DNA of 64,000 bases, from the NCBI GenBank assembly GCA_030674185.1, contig CM060305.1:171648334-171712333 (forward strand), in the 5' to 3' direction. Under the pieces are notes generated by a model. That model made no database searches. It saw nothing but the letters and a program-made list of their open reading frames with translations, and had not been told where the DNA came from. The position numbers and the translations under genes are program-made. The DNA comes from Monoplex corrugatus (taxonomy: Eukaryota; Mollusca; Gastropoda; Littorinimorpha; Ranellidae). Positions 36,265 through 49,600 of this stretch are shown in pieces (within the stretch, counting starts at the first letter, position 1; each line of letters opens with the position of its first letter).

Positions 36265-36579
36265 AAAGAAAAGAAAAAAAAAACAGCCGAAAAACAAAGC
36301 AAAAACAAAAGCAAAACAAAACAAAACAAAACAAAGCAAAACAAAACAAAACAAAACAAAACAAAACAAACAAAACAAAACAAACGAAAACAAAACAACT
36401 GTGATTCTGACACAAAAAGAAAAAACCAGACATGTCAACAGACAACAGTATAGTGGATCTAAACAAACACATTGGTACAAAAGACAATATAAGTAAAATG
36501 AGTGATGACACGAACGAAATATTGTCAAGTATATGAGAGAGGAGGGGAGAGGGAGAGAGGGAGAAAGAGAGAGAGGGGG

Positions 36580-36671
<92 letters not shown>
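36265..36671. repeat. AAAAC pentanucleotide and GA microsatellites
   Basis: An A-rich tract dominated by AAAAC/CAAAA units spans about 36265-36400. Unique sequence follows, then GA/GGGA/GAAA repeats at 36536-36671. Confidence 0.9.
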
Positions 36672-36678
<7 letters not shown>

Positions 36679-36799
36679 CCGAAAAACGTGTCAGTTGTCA
36701 AAGTTGTGTTGGTAAGTGTGCTGGTGTCCCTAGCAATGCCATGTGTGTTTTAATTCCACTGACTCCAGATCAGTGCACATCCACTTGTCCTACAGGAGA

Positions 36800-37005
36800 G
36801 CGCACACTGCAGTGCAAAAGCACTCTTGCCAAAACTACGTTGGCTTCCAGTCGAAGAAAGAATGTAATACAAAAAGTACCACCTTCTGTACTTAATGCCC
36901 AAATTTAAATGCTACGCCAGCATACCTGTCAGAACTCCTGCCTTACAAACCTAAAACTCTCAGGTCTCTGGGTGCTTCTCTCTTTGTGAAAGACATGTTT
37001 TGTTG
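36800..37005 (+). pseudogene. Decayed L2/CR1-like reverse-transcriptase C-terminus
   Basis: One frame reads KALLPKLRWLPVEERM, then after a stop and a frame change TPAYLSELLPYKPKTLRSL. Together they are the signature of the post-RT domain of L2/CR1 elements (WLPVxxRIxYK then PxYLSxLL..RxLRS). No other part of this copy is recognised. It is an old remnant and differs from L2-A and L2-B. Confidence 0.7.
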
Positions 37006-37054
37006 TTTTTGGCACAACAATACACACATGCACAAACACTTACATATGCGTACG

Positions 37055-37100
<46 letters not shown>

Positions 37101-37211
37101 GACAGACACAGACACACACACAGACAGACACATAGACAGACAGACACACACACACACACACACACAGACACAAACACAGACATAGACACACACAAACACA
37201 AACACACACAC

Positions 37212-37268
<57 letters not shown>
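37055..37268. repeat. CT, CA and CAA microsatellites
   Basis: A CT run (about 37059-37085), a CA/CAGA tract (to about 37210) and an uninterrupted CAA run (about 37212-37268) lie end to end. Confidence 0.93.
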
Positions 37269-37484
37269 CTCGCATGCACTTTCCTCTCTTTTCGTCTTCA
37301 TCGCCGTGTTGTCTGCCCACACAGATGGAAATACAGTTGCTTTTAAGATCAGCCTGTTCTCATTCAGTGAAGTTTGTTCAGAGCAGAAGAATGTATGTAC
37401 GTATAAATTATATATCTTATGAAATCCAATCAGGGTCGGTATTGTTGTCGTTGAGTACAATAATTTCATTTGTTAGCAGAAACA
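37269..37484. other. Short unique sequence
   Basis: No feature recognised between the microsatellites and the ~43-bp array. Confidence 0.5.
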
Positions 37485-37860
37485 GAATGTGTATATCTAT
37501 ACATGTATACATCTGTTTACAGCAGCAGAATATGGATAGCTATACATTATACATTTGTTGACTAATAGAATGTGTATATCTATACATGTATACATTTGTT
37601 GACTAATAGAATGTGTATATCTATACATGTATACATTTGTCGACAGTAATAGAATGTGTATATCTATACATGTATACATTTGTCGACAGTAATAGAATGT
37701 GTATATCTATACATGTATACATTTGTTGACTAATAGAATGTGTATATCTGTACATGTATACATTTGTTGACTTATAGAATGTGTATATCTATACATGTAT
37801 ACATTTGTTTAAAGTAACAGAATATGTATATCCATACATGTATACATATAATATATTATT
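37485..37860. repeat. 41-45-bp minisatellite, left segment
   Basis: About eight or nine units around AATGTGTATATCTATACATG followed by TATACATTTGTTGACTAATA. The continuation, with a slightly different spacer, lies at 41535-41882. An L2-type tail and the full RTE-1 element sit between the halves. Confidence 0.92.
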
Positions 37861-37918
37861 ATTATGTATGCATGTACACGCTCATATGTATGTAGGTATG
37901 TATGCATGTATACGCTCA

Positions 37919-37985
37919 GCGCTTAGATTTGATTTTATCAAGATTTTGCGCTATATAAATAAAATATATTATTATTATTATTATT
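37919..37985 (+). mobile_element. 3'-terminal stub of an L2-A-type element
   Basis: AGCGCTTAGATTTGATTTTA through GCGCTATATAAATAAAATA and an ATT tail. This is the 3' hairpin and tail of the L2-A family with almost nothing upstream, in plus orientation. It could be a severely 5'-truncated L2 copy or the tail of a SINE that borrows the same 3' end. Confidence 0.75.
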
Positions 37986-37995
37986 ATACATTTGT

Positions 37996-40900
37996 GTCAT
38001 CGGCAGATGTGATGCGTCTAGTGTGTCGGCTAGTGACTGCGTGCTTGTCACCTCTCACTTTCAGCCTGTACTGCTGGCTAGCACTGCTGCTCGCAGCAAT
38101 GCGAAAAGAAGAGCAGCATGCCTAAGTCTCTTCCTGTCAGTACATAGCCTCTCTATCAGCAAGTCTTACGTTATGCCTCCTCGTGGCGACATGCCGTAAC
38201 TGAGCACCTCACGGACTCAGGCTAAATCTCGAGGGACTCGGAGGAGGTCTGGCCTCCAGACATGCGGCACGCAGGCCCACCGGTGTGTGGATATGCTCTG
38301 GTGCCTACGAACCAGACCCCCAGCTATGAGTAAATAGCTCCACTTGCCTTGAGGACATCTCGGGAGAAAATAAGGCTAAGGGATGTAACCCTGGAAGAAA
38401 AGCATCACCCTACTGCCTTGTAGGTTGTCAAGGGAACGACAAAGGCTAGCAGAAAAAAATACAAACAAACAAAAAGAAAAAAGGAGAAAACAACGATGGA
38501 GGGCAACGGGAAACCACCATCGTATTCTCCCTAGAAAATTATGGACAGTGAAAATAAAAATGAAGATAACGACGTAAATAGGTGCTCCGATGGAGCACCT
38601 TCGTCCTGTAGGGACCGTCATAAGGCGCAGGTGACACCAGACCGTCAGCAAGCTACTGCGACCAAACTCAAACTCAAAAATACTGAAAAAGCAACATGGA
38701 ACACGAGAACTTTGTTCCAAAAAGGCAAATTAGACAACATCAAAATGGAGATGGAAAGGCTTAACATTAGTATTTTAGGACTGGGGGAAGTGAGATGGAA
38801 GGGGGCAGGCATGATAACATCAGGAGAATATACAGTGATATACTCTGGTGGTAACTCACATGAAAGAGGAGTAGGCATCATAATGGACAAAGACAAATCA
38901 AAAGCAGTTAAGGGATACTAGGCTGTGTCCGAAGAAGTTTTGCTGGTCAAATTGGGAGGCAGACCATTTGACATCAACATCATACAGGTGTATGCACCAA
39001 CATCCGCAAGTACTCAGGAAGACATCGACAACGTCTATGAAGTATTAGAGATGGCCAAGGTCCAATGTAAATCACAATAAGTTACAGTAATAATGGGAGA
39101 TTTTAATGCTAAAGTGGGAAAGGATAAGGTGGAGGATATAGTTGGACCTCATGGCCATGGTACACAAAATGAAAGGGGAGAGAAACTTGTAGAATGGGCA
39201 CAGATGAATAAGTTCATAGTAGGAAACACCTGGTTTGGGCAGCCTAATAGAAGAAAATGAACTTGGATGAGTCCAGGAGATAATACCGAAACTCAGATTG
39301 ACTACATCCTGATTAATAAAACATTTAGAAATTCTTTACTGTCAGCAAAAACACTACCAGGCGCAGACTGCAACAGTGACCACAATCCTGTAGTGGGAAG
39401 ATTTAGGCTGACATTAAGGAAAAGGAAACAGACCAAAAGCAACATCAAAGTAAATCTTGGACTCTTAAAGACAGATGAAGTGATACGTAAAAAAATTAAT
39501 GTACATGTTCGAAACAAATTCAGTGCTCTGGAAGACGTTGGTGACAGTGAAGAACAATGGACAAAATTGAGAAATTCGATAAATGAAGCTTGTGAAGAAA
39601 TCCCTGAAGTAGATAGAAAAGCAAAAAAGAACTGGATGACAAAAGAAATTTTGGGCTTGATGGAGGAACGGAGGAAGGCAAAGAAAAACGAGGAGATATA
39701 CAGGAAGATATACAAAGAAATCAGGAATAGGTGCAATGAAGCTAAGGAAGCTTGGCTGAAAACAAAATGCAAAGAAATAGAAGACCGACACAAAACGGAT
39801 CCTCAGGGTATGTACAGACGAATTGAAGAAATTGTCCCCAGGAAAAATACACGCACATCAACTGGTTGCTTGAAATCGAAAGATGGTACACTTCTCATGG
39901 AAAAAGACAAAATATCAGACAGATGGAGAGGGTACATCAATTAAAGACCTTTTTGAAGATGACAGAAATGAAGAACACATTATAAGAAAGTACTTTGAAG
40001 GATCACCCATAATGAAAAATGAAGTTAGAGCAGCACTGAAAAAGATGAAACCAGGAAAAGCCCCAGGACCAGACAACATTATACAGAGATGATTGAGGCC
40101 CTGGAGGAATTTGGTATACAAAAAATAACAGTTCTCCTAAATGAAATTTACGACACTGGAAAAATCCCCAAAGATATGTCAAAATCAATTTTCATTGCAC
40201 TTCCAAAGAAGACAGGGGCTATAGAATGCGAACTCCATCGCACAATCAGTTTGATGAGTCATGTAACCAAGATCCTGTTAAGAATAATCATGATGAGGAC
40301 AAGGAATAGAATCAAAAGAGAAATAGCAGATGAACAGTGTGGATTTATGGAAGGGAAAGGAACTATTAATGCCATATACTTCCTAAGAACTACATGTATC
40401 ATAGAGAGGTCAATCGAGATGAACAAGGATTTATATCTATGTTTTGTTGATTATACCAAGGCTTTCGATCGGGTAAGACATAAAGAATTGATCAACCAAC
40501 TAGAAAGACTCAATATTGATGAAAAAGATCTACGAATAATCAGAAATATGTATTGGGAACAAACAGCTGCAATGAGAATAAAAAACGATATAAGCTCTTT
40601 CCAAAACATCAAAAGAGGAATCAGACAGGGTTGTGTTTTGTCACCAGATCTGTTTTCACTTTAGGGCGAAAACATCATGAGAAACCTAGAGGAAGACCCC
40701 ATGGATTAAAGGTCTGGATTAAAGGTTGGGGGGAAAATGATAAACAACATTCGATATGCAGATGACACCGTGTTAATTGCAGTAAGTGAAAGGGACCTAC
40801 AAAACCTTGAATATACTAGAAATAGAAAGCAAAGGTAAGGGGCTGGAACTAAACAGCAGGAAGACTGAAGTCATGGTGATCAGTAAAAAACATGAAATCC

Positions 40901-41534
40901 CCTCATGCAAAATAACAGCAAAAGGCACAACCTTCAGACAGGTTGATAAGTTTAAATATCTGGGAACGATCATTTCACCAGACGGCAGATGCATATCAGA
41001 AATAGCCAGCAGAATCGGCCAAGCCAAAACAGCATTCAAGAAGATGACAAGCATTCTTACCAACAAATGCTTATCAATTAACATCAGGAAGAGAGTTCTT
41101 GAATGTTATATAGAACCAATACTGTTGTACGGTTGTGAGGCGTGGGCAGTCAACACGCAAAGCCAGAACAAGATTGAGGCAGCCGAGATGTGGTTTCTAA
41201 GAAGAATGTAAAGAGTTCCATGGACAGCAAAGAAAACAAACGAGACAGTCTTGATGGAGGCAGACACAAGTAGATCATTCATAATGAAGATTAGGAAGAG
41301 ACAGGCAATATTTATATGCCATTTTATGAGGAAAGGGGATTTGGAGCACCTGGTCACAACGGGAAAGCTGGATGGAAAGATAGCACTGGATAGACCCAGG
41401 GAGAAGATACTAGACGGACTTGTAGGGTGGCTGGGGACAAAGAGGGTGGAAGAGATGCTTGAGGCAACAAAAGCTAGAGACAGATGGAAGTCCATAATCG
41501 CCAACACCGTGCAGCAAGGCAGATGATGATGATA
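37996..41534 (+). mobile_element. Full-length RTE-1 LINE with 10-bp target-site duplication
   Basis: The element is flanked by perfect ATACATTTGT repeats at 37986-37995 and 41535-41544. It spans about 3.54 kb: a GC-rich leader of ~545 bp, one long ORF (now broken) and a GAT tail that supplies the stop codon. The length and structure fit RTE-type elements. It lies inside a minisatellite whose units continue on the right. Confidence 0.9.
38541..41526 (+). pseudogene. RTE-1 endonuclease/reverse transcriptase, multiply disabled
   Basis: ATG at 38541. AP-endonuclease motifs in order: WNTRTLFQKGKLDNI, ILGLGEVRWKG, VIMGDFNAKVGK and CNSDHNPVVGR. The RT motifs are MKPGKAPGPDNI, KKTGAIECELHRTISL, LCFVDYTKAFDRVRH, GIRQGCVLSPDLFSL and NIRYADDTVLIA. 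The C-terminal domain contains NKCLSINIRKRVLECYIEPI and HFMRKGDLEHLVT. Stops occur near 38920, 39078, 39258 and 40663. Frame changes lie near 39940, 40090, 40715 and 40810, and the LRRM motif ends in a stop near 41210. Motif residues themselves are preserved, so decay followed insertion and the protein is dead. Confidence 0.9.
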
Positions 41535-41882
41535 ATACATTTGTTTACAGCAATAGAATGTGTATATCTATACATGTATACATTTGTTTAAAGTAACAGA
41601 ATGTGTATATCTATACATGTATACATGTGTTTACATCAATAGAATGTGTATATTTATACATGTATACATGTGTTTACATCAACAGAATATGTATATCTAT
41701 ACATGTATACATGTGTTTACATCAACAGAATGTGTATATTTATACATGTATACATGTGTTTACATCAACAGAATGTGTATATCTATACATGTATACATGT
41801 GTTTACAACAACAGAATGTGTATATCTGTACATGTATACATTTGTTTGCAGAAACAGAATGTGTATATCTATACACATATAC
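41535..41882. repeat. ~43-bp minisatellite, right segment
   Basis: Eight units with AATGTGTATATCTATACATG and GTATACATGTGTTTACATCA. It starts with the right-hand copy of the RTE-1 target-site duplication. Confidence 0.92.
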
Positions 41883-42318
41883 AACGAGAAGATGACGTTG
41901 GTGCAAGTTTTAACCGTCCATATACACGACAAAATGTATGAAATGAAAATATACACATTTGTATAGTGAAAACCGGTCAGCACAGTTTGTGTTCTGACTG
42001 CATACCGTTTACAGAGTGTAAGGGATGTTAAATTTTCGCCATTTTCGTCCGTCGAGCTTACACAGGAATAGTGGAAAAATAGAGACGATAAAGAAAAGAG
42101 CGGAGGGAAAGGGGAAGGGGAAATAACACACGAGGCACAAGCACTTGCAGAACACGGTAGATGTTGGCAGTCCCGCCACTACTACTGTCCGCCTGATGTC
42201 GATATATGGCGGGGTTTGATGAAGCAGACTGCAGTAGATGGTTCAGAGAAGGGTGAGTGGGAGGGGGGGGGGGAGGTTGAGTGAAGTGAATGGTCCATCG
42301 ATCATAGCGCTGTGAGCT
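41883..42318. other. Unique sequence between arrays
   Basis: No gene or known repeat recognised; contains a short poly-G run near 42263. Confidence 0.5.
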
Positions 42319-44212
42319 GACTGTTAAAGTGTTATGAACTAACTGACAGCAAGTCAGAGTGTTGTAAATGAACTGACAGACTGTTAGAGTGTTGTAAACT
42401 AAATGACAGACTGTTAGAGTGTTGTAAACTAACTGACAGACTGTTAAAGTGTTGTAAACTAACTGACAGACTGTTAGAGTGTTGAAAAAACTAACTGACA
42501 GACTGTTAGAGTGTTGTAAACTAACTGACATACTGTTAGAGTGTTGTAAACTAACTGACAGACTGTTAGAGTGTTGTAAACTAACTGACAGACTGTTAAA
42601 GTGTTGTAAACTAACTGTCAGACTGTTAGAGTGTTGTAAACTAACTGACAGACTGTTAGAGTGTTGTAAACTAACTGACAGCAAGTCAAAGTGTTGTAAA
42701 CTAACTGACAGACTGTTATAGTGTTGTAAACTAACTGACAAACTGTTAGAGTGTTGTAAACTAACTGACAGACTGTTAGAGTGTTGTAAACTAACTGACA
42801 GACTGTTAGAGTGTTGTAAACTAACTGACAGACTGTTAGAGTGTTGTAAACTAACTGACAGACTGTTAGAGTGTTGTAAACTAACTGACAGACTGTTAGA
42901 GTGTTGTAAACTAACTGACAGACTGTTAGAGTGTTGTAAACTAACTGTCAGACTGTTAGAGTGTTGTAAACTAACTGACAGACTGTTAGAGTGTTGTAAA
43001 CTAACTGACAGAATGTTAGAGTGTTGTAAACTAACTCACAGACTGTTAGAGTGTTGTAAACTAACTGACAGACTGTTAGAGTGTTGTAAACTAACTGACA
43101 GCAAGTCAGAGTGTTGTAAACTAACTGACAGACTGTTAGAGTGTTGTAAACTAACTGACAAACTGTTAGAGTGTTGTAAACTAACTGACAGACTGTTAAA
43201 GTGTTGTAAACTAACTGACAGACTGTTAGAGTGTTGTAAACTAACTGACAGACTGTTAGAGTGTTGTAAACTAACTGACAGACTGTTATAGTGTTGTAAA
43301 CTAACTGACAGACTGTTAGGGTGGTGTAAACTAACTGACAGACTGTTAGAGTGTTGTAAACTAACTGACAGAATGTTAGAGTGTTGTAAACTAACTGACA
43401 GACTGTTATAGTGTTGTAAACTAACTGACAAACTGTTAGAGAGTTGTAAACTAACTGACAGAATGTTAAAGTGTTGTAAACCAACTGACAGACTGTTAAA
43501 GTGTTGTAAACTAACTGACAAACTGTTAGAGTGTTGTAAACTAACTGACAGACTGTTAGAGTGTTGTAAACTAACTGACATACTGTTATAGTGTTGTAAA
43601 CTAACTGACAGACTGTTAGAGTGTTGTAAACTAACTGACAGACTGTTAGAGTGTTGTAAACTAACTGACAGACTGTTAGAGTGTTGTAAACTAACTGACA
43701 GACTGTTAGAGTGTTGTAAACTAACTGACAGACTGTTAGAGTGTTGTAAACTAACTGACAAACTGTTAGAGTGTTACGAACTAACTCACAGACTGTTAGA
43801 GTGTTACGAACTAACTCACAGACTGTTAGAGTGTTGTAAACTAACTGACAGACTGTTAGAGTGTTACGAACTAACTGTCAAACTGTTAGAGTGTTGTAAA
43901 CTAACTGACAAACTGTTAGAGTGTTACGAACTAACTCACAGACTGTTAGAGTGTTACGAACTAACTGACAAACTGTTAGAGTGTTGTAAACTAACTGACA
44001 AACTGTTAGAGTGTTACGAACTAACTCACAGACTGTTAGAGTGTTACGAACTAACTGACAAACTGTTAGAGTGTTGTAAACTAACTGACAAACTGTTAGA
44101 GTGTTACGAACTAACTCACAGACTGTTAGAGTGCTACGAATTAATTGACAGACTGTTAGATTATTATGAACTAAGTGTTAGAGTGTTGTGAACTGGCAGG
44201 CTGTTAGTGTGT
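42319..44212. repeat. 30-bp satellite array (first family)
   Basis: About 63 units of exactly 30 bp around CTAACTGACAGACTGTTAGA plus GTGTTGTAAA. From about 43770 a variant with TTACGAACTAACTCACAG alternates with the standard unit, which suggests a two- to four-unit higher-order pattern near the right edge. The unit length is a multiple of three, so long frames with 10-residue periodicity (SVSLQHSNSL) are open on the minus strand. They are by-products. Confidence 0.95.
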
Positions 44213-45033
44213 TGTTAAAAGTTGGAGGAAAAATGGTAAACAACATTCGATACGCAGATGCACCGTGCTAATTGCACAAAATGAAAGGGACCTACAAAAC
44301 CTTGTGAATATACTAGAAATAGAAAGCAAAGGTAAGGGATTGGAGCTAAACAGCAAGAAGACTGAAGTCATGGTGATCAGTAAAAAACATGAAATTCCCT
44401 CATGCAAAATAGCAGCAAATGGCACAACCTTGAGATAGGTTGATAACTTTAAATACTTGGGAACGATCATTTCACCAGACGGCAGATGCACGTCAGAAAT
44501 AGCCAGCAGAATCGGCCAAGCCAAAACAGCATTCTAGAAGATGAAAAGCATTCTTACCAACACATGCTGATCAATTAACATCAGGAAGAGAGTTCTTGAA
44601 TGTTATATAGAACCAATAATGTTATATGGTTGTGAGGCGTGGGCATTCAACACGCAAAGCCAGAACAAGATTGAGGCAGCCGAGATGTGGTTTCTAAGAA
44701 GAATGTTGAGAGTTCCATGGATCGCAAAGAAAACAAACGAGACAGTCTTGATAGAGGCAGACACAAAAAGATAATTCATAATGAAGATTAGGAAAAGACA
44801 GGCAACATTTATAGGTCTTTTTATGAGGAAAGGGGGATTGGAGCACCTGGTCATAAGAGGAAAGCTGGAGGGAAGGAGAGCACCAGGTAGACCCAGGGAA
44901 AAAATATTGGACGGACTTGAAGGGTGGCTGAAGACAGAGGGGTGGAAGATGTGCTTGCGGCAACAAGGGATAGATACATATCGAGGGCCATGATCGCCAA
45001 CGCAGTGAGGCAAGGCACTTGACGATGATGATG
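44213..45033 (+). mobile_element. RTE-1 LINE fragment between two arrays
   Basis: A 5'-truncated RTE-1 copy starts at KVGGKMVNNIRYAD (YADD broken by a one-base deletion near 44261) and continues through ELNSKKTEVMVISK, YLGTIISPDGRC, LECYIEPIMLYGCEAW and the C-terminal domain to a GAT tail at about 45019-45032. In-frame stops near 44437 and 44535 and other breaks make it inactive. Both borders are array borders. Confidence 0.87.
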
Positions 45034-45870
45034 GATCTTGATCTCCTTTCCCTAAAGTACTCTTGATCTCCTTTCCCTAAAGTACTCTTGTTCCCCTTTC
45101 CCTAAAGTACTCTTGTTTCCCTTTCCCTAAAGTACTATTGTTCCCCTTTCCTTAAAGTACTCTTGTTCCCCTTTCCTTAAAGTACTCTTGTTCCCCTTTC
45201 CCTAAAGTACTCTTGTTCCCCTTTCCTTAAATACTCTTGTTCCCCTTTTTCCTTTGTAAAGTACTCTTGTTCCCCTTTCCTTAAAGTACTCCTGATCTCC
45301 TTTCCCTAAAGTATTCCTGTTGTCCTTTCCTTAAAGTATCTTGTTTCCCTTTCCCTAAAGTACTCTTGTTCCCCTTTCCCTAACAGTACTCCTGTTCCCC
45401 TTTCCCTAACAGTACTCCTGTTCCCCTTTCCCTAAAGTACTCTTGTTCTCCTATCCCTAAAATACTCCTGTTGTCCATTCCTTAAAGTACTCTTAATGCC
45501 ATATCCCTAAAGTATTCCTGTTGCCCTTTCCCTAAAGTACTCCTGTTCTCTTTTCCCTAAAATACTGTTCCCCTTTCCCTAAAGTACTCCTGTTGTCCTT
45601 TCCCTAAAGTACTCTTGTTCCCCTTTCCCTAAAGTACTCTTGTTCCCCTTTCCCTAAAGTACTCTTGTTCCCCTTTCCCAAAAGTACTACTGTTCTCCTT
45701 TCCCTAAAGTACTACTGTTCTCCTTTCCCTAAAGTACTCTTCTTCCCCTTTCCCTAAAGTACTCTTGTTCCCCTCTCCCAAAAGTACTACTGTTCTCCTT
45801 TCCCTAAAGTACTCCTGTTTCCCTTTCCCTGAAGTACTCGTGTTCTCCTTTCCCCTAAAGGACACCTGTT
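45034..45870. repeat. 25-bp minisatellite
   Basis: About 33 units of roughly 25 bp around TTCCCCTTTCCCTAAAGTAC, with frequent one- or two-base indels. Confidence 0.93.
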
Positions 45871-46220
45871 CTGAAAGAGAGAGGGAAAGGTTTGAAAGCT
45901 ACAATCCGTGTACGCTTGCCACTTGTGTTCCAGACATGTTTATGAGGAGGAATAGTGATGAAGATAGGCAGTAGGGGGGTGATGATGGTGGTTGAGATGG
46001 AGGGAAGCACGTTAGACAGGGAAAGTGACGAAGAGGGATAGAGTAGGGTGAGTGAAGCTGATTGAAAGTTGCTATCGTTTTGCTGCTCTCTTATTTATCA
46101 ACTTTCTAGAAACTGGCCTAGCCGTTTGGTGAGGTGGTCTGACCTGTGTGCACGTATTGGTTCTTCTGGTGTGTGGAGAGATATACACTCACTGAATACA
46201 CACAGCTAATTGTTTGTGTG

Positions 46221-46316
<96 letters not shown>

Positions 46317-46610
46317 CTCTCTTCTAATTATTCTTCTCTCGCCTGAAAGACCACACCGGCAGGTTAAGTCACTGTTTGTCATTCAAACCTAACAAATTTC
46401 TCTGAAATGTTCGGGAAGACATCCTGACATAGTAAACCATACTACCAAACGACAACCTGCCCTCCTTGCTCTCGGGGCGTTTCGGTGCGTCACAGGTTTA
46501 ATACTTCCCATGTTGGCGACCTGCATTGGATGGATGAGTGCTGTGGGAGGTCTGTGCTTGGGATGGCGGGGGGTCATAGACTTGTGGGATCGTAGGTCTA
46601 GTGTAACACA
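45871..46610. other. Unique spacer with a CA microsatellite
   Basis: Ordinary sequence with an uninterrupted CA run at about 46225-46311. No gene recognised on either side of the run. Confidence 0.6.
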
Positions 46611-49600
46611 GAACTGGGGGAACATATACCTCGGGGAACACAGACCTCAGGGAACACAGACCTGGGGGAATATAGACCTGGGGTATTAGGGTTATGGTTA
46701 GGGTTAGAGAATAAAATAGGGGGAATACAGACTGGGGAACACAGAGGGAACATGACCTGGGGGAAACACAGAGGGAACACAGACCTGCGGGAACACAAGG
46801 GGAACATAGATCTGGGGGAGCATAGACCTGAGGAACATAGGCCTGGGAAACATAGACCTGGGGAAATAGACCTGGAAGAACACAAGGCCATAGACCTGGG
46901 AACACAAGGAAACATAGACCTGGGGGAACAAAGGGGGAACACAGATCTGGGGGAACGCAGGAGGAAACACACACCTGGGGGAACATAGACCTGGAAGAAC
47001 ACAAGGGGAACATAGACCTGGGGAACATAAGAGGAACATAGACCTGACAGGACACAGGGGGAACACAGATCAGGGGGAACGAAGAGGGAACATAGACCTT
47101 GAGAACACGAAGTAACATAGATCTGGATAAACACAGACCTGGGAAACATAGACCTGGGGGAACACAGAGGAAACACAGAGTTGGGAACACATACCTGTGG
47201 AACACAGAGTTGGGGAAACACGGACATGGGGGACACAGACTTGGGGAACACAGACCTGGGGAACACAGACTTGGGGAACACAGACTTGGGAACACAGACC
47301 TGGGAAACATAGACCTGGGGGAACACAGAGGGCACATAGACCTGAAGGAACATAGACCTGGGGGAACACAGACCTGGGGAACACAGACCTGGGGAACCCA
47401 TACCTGGGGAACACAGACTTGGGGAACACAGACCCGGGGAACACAGACTTGGGAACACAGACCTGGGAAACATAGACCTGGGGGAACACAAGGGGCACAT
47501 AGACCTGGAGGAACACAGACTTGGGAACACAGACCTCGAAACACAGACTTGGGGAAACAGACCCAGGAAACACAGACTTGGGGAACATAGACTTGGGGAA
47601 CACAGACTTGGGAACACAGACCTGGGGAACATAGACGTGGGGGAACACAGACCTGGGGAACACAGGCTTGGGGAACACAGACCTGGGAACATAGACCTGG
47701 GGAACATAGACCTGGGGAAATACAGACCTGGGGGAATACGGACCTGGGGAACATAGACCTGGAGGAACATAGACCTGGGGAAACACAGACCTGGGGGAAC
47801 ATAGACCTGGGGAACACAGACCTGCAGGAACATAGACCTGGGGGAACACAGACCTGGGAAATATAGACCTGGGGGAACACAGGGGGCACATAGACCTGGA
47901 TGAACACAGACCTGGGGAACACAAACTTGGGGAACACAGACCTGGGGAACACAGACTTGGGAACACAGATCTGGGAAACATAGACCTGGGGGAACACAGG
48001 GGGCACATACACCTGAGGGAACATAGACCTGGAGGAACACAGACTTGGGGAACACATACCTGGGGAACACAGATTTGGGGAACACAGACCTGGGGAACAC
48101 AGATTTGGGGAACACAGACCTGGGGAACACAGACTTGGAGAACACAGACCTGGGGAACACAGGCTTGGGGAACACAGGCCTGGGGAACAGACCTGGGAAT
48201 ATAGACCTGGGGAAACACATACTGGGGAATATAGACATAGACCTGGGGTTCGTGGCATAATCTTGGGACGAGGTGAATGTGGGGGCGGCTGGATGCGGGA
48301 ACGGGGACGTAGCTGGACAAGACTGGGAATAACTCGGAACACAGACTAGGAACACAGGGAATATAGACCGGAGAGGGGTAAGATAAATGGGAATAGACTG
48401 GGGAACACAAGGAATGACCTGGGGGAACAAGGAACAAGACTGGGGAACACAGGGACTAGATGGGAGCTAGACTGAGGAACTAGGCTGGGAAACATAGACG
48501 GGAATAGACTGGAAGAACACAAGGCATAGACTGGGAACACAAGGAACATAGACCGGGGGACAAAGGGGAACACAGATCTGGGGGAACGCGGAGGAACAAC
48601 CTGGGAACATAGACTGGAAGAACACAAGGGGACATAGACTGGACTAAGAGGAACATAGACTGACAGGACACAGGGGGAACACGTCGGGGACGAAGAGGAA
48701 CAAGACCTTGAAACAGAAGTAACATAGATCTGGTAACACAGACTGGAAATGACTGGGAAACAGAGGAAACACAGAGTTGGGAACACATACTGTGGAAACA
48801 GAGTTGGAAACCGGACATGGGGGACCAGACTTGGGAACACAGACTGGGAACACAGACTTGGGACACAGACTGGGAACACAGACCTGGGAAACTAGACTGG
48901 GAACAGAGGGCATAGCTGAAGGAAATAGACTGGGGAACACGACCTGGGGAACACAGACCTGGGAACCATCCTGGGGAACACAGACTTGGGGAACACGACC
49001 GGAACACAGACTGGAACACAGACCTGGAAACATAGACCTGGGAACACAAGGCACATAGACCTGGAGGAACACAGACTTGGAACACGACTCGAAACACAGA
49101 CTGGGGAAAGACCAGGAAACACAGATTGGGGAACTGATTGGGGAACACAGATGGGAACACAGACCTGGGAACATAGACGTGGGGAACACGACTGGGAACA
49201 CAGGCTTGGGGAACACAGACTGGGAACATAGACTGGGGAACATAGACTGGGAAATAAGACTGGGAATACGGACCTGGGGAACTAGACCTGGAGGACATAG
49301 ACTGGGAACACAGACTGGGGGAACATAGACTGGGGAACACAGACCTGCGGAACATAGACTGGGACACAGCGGGAAATTAGCTGGGGGACACAGGGGGCCA
49401 TAGACTGGATGAACACAGCTGGGAACACAACTTGGGGACACGACCTGGGGACACAGACTTGGGAACACAGATCGGGAACTAGACTGGGACACAGGGGCAC
49501 ATACCCTGAGGGAATGACCTGAGGACACAGACTTGGAACACTACTGGGGAACACAGTTTGGGGAACACGACTGGGGAACACAGATTTGGAACACAGACTG

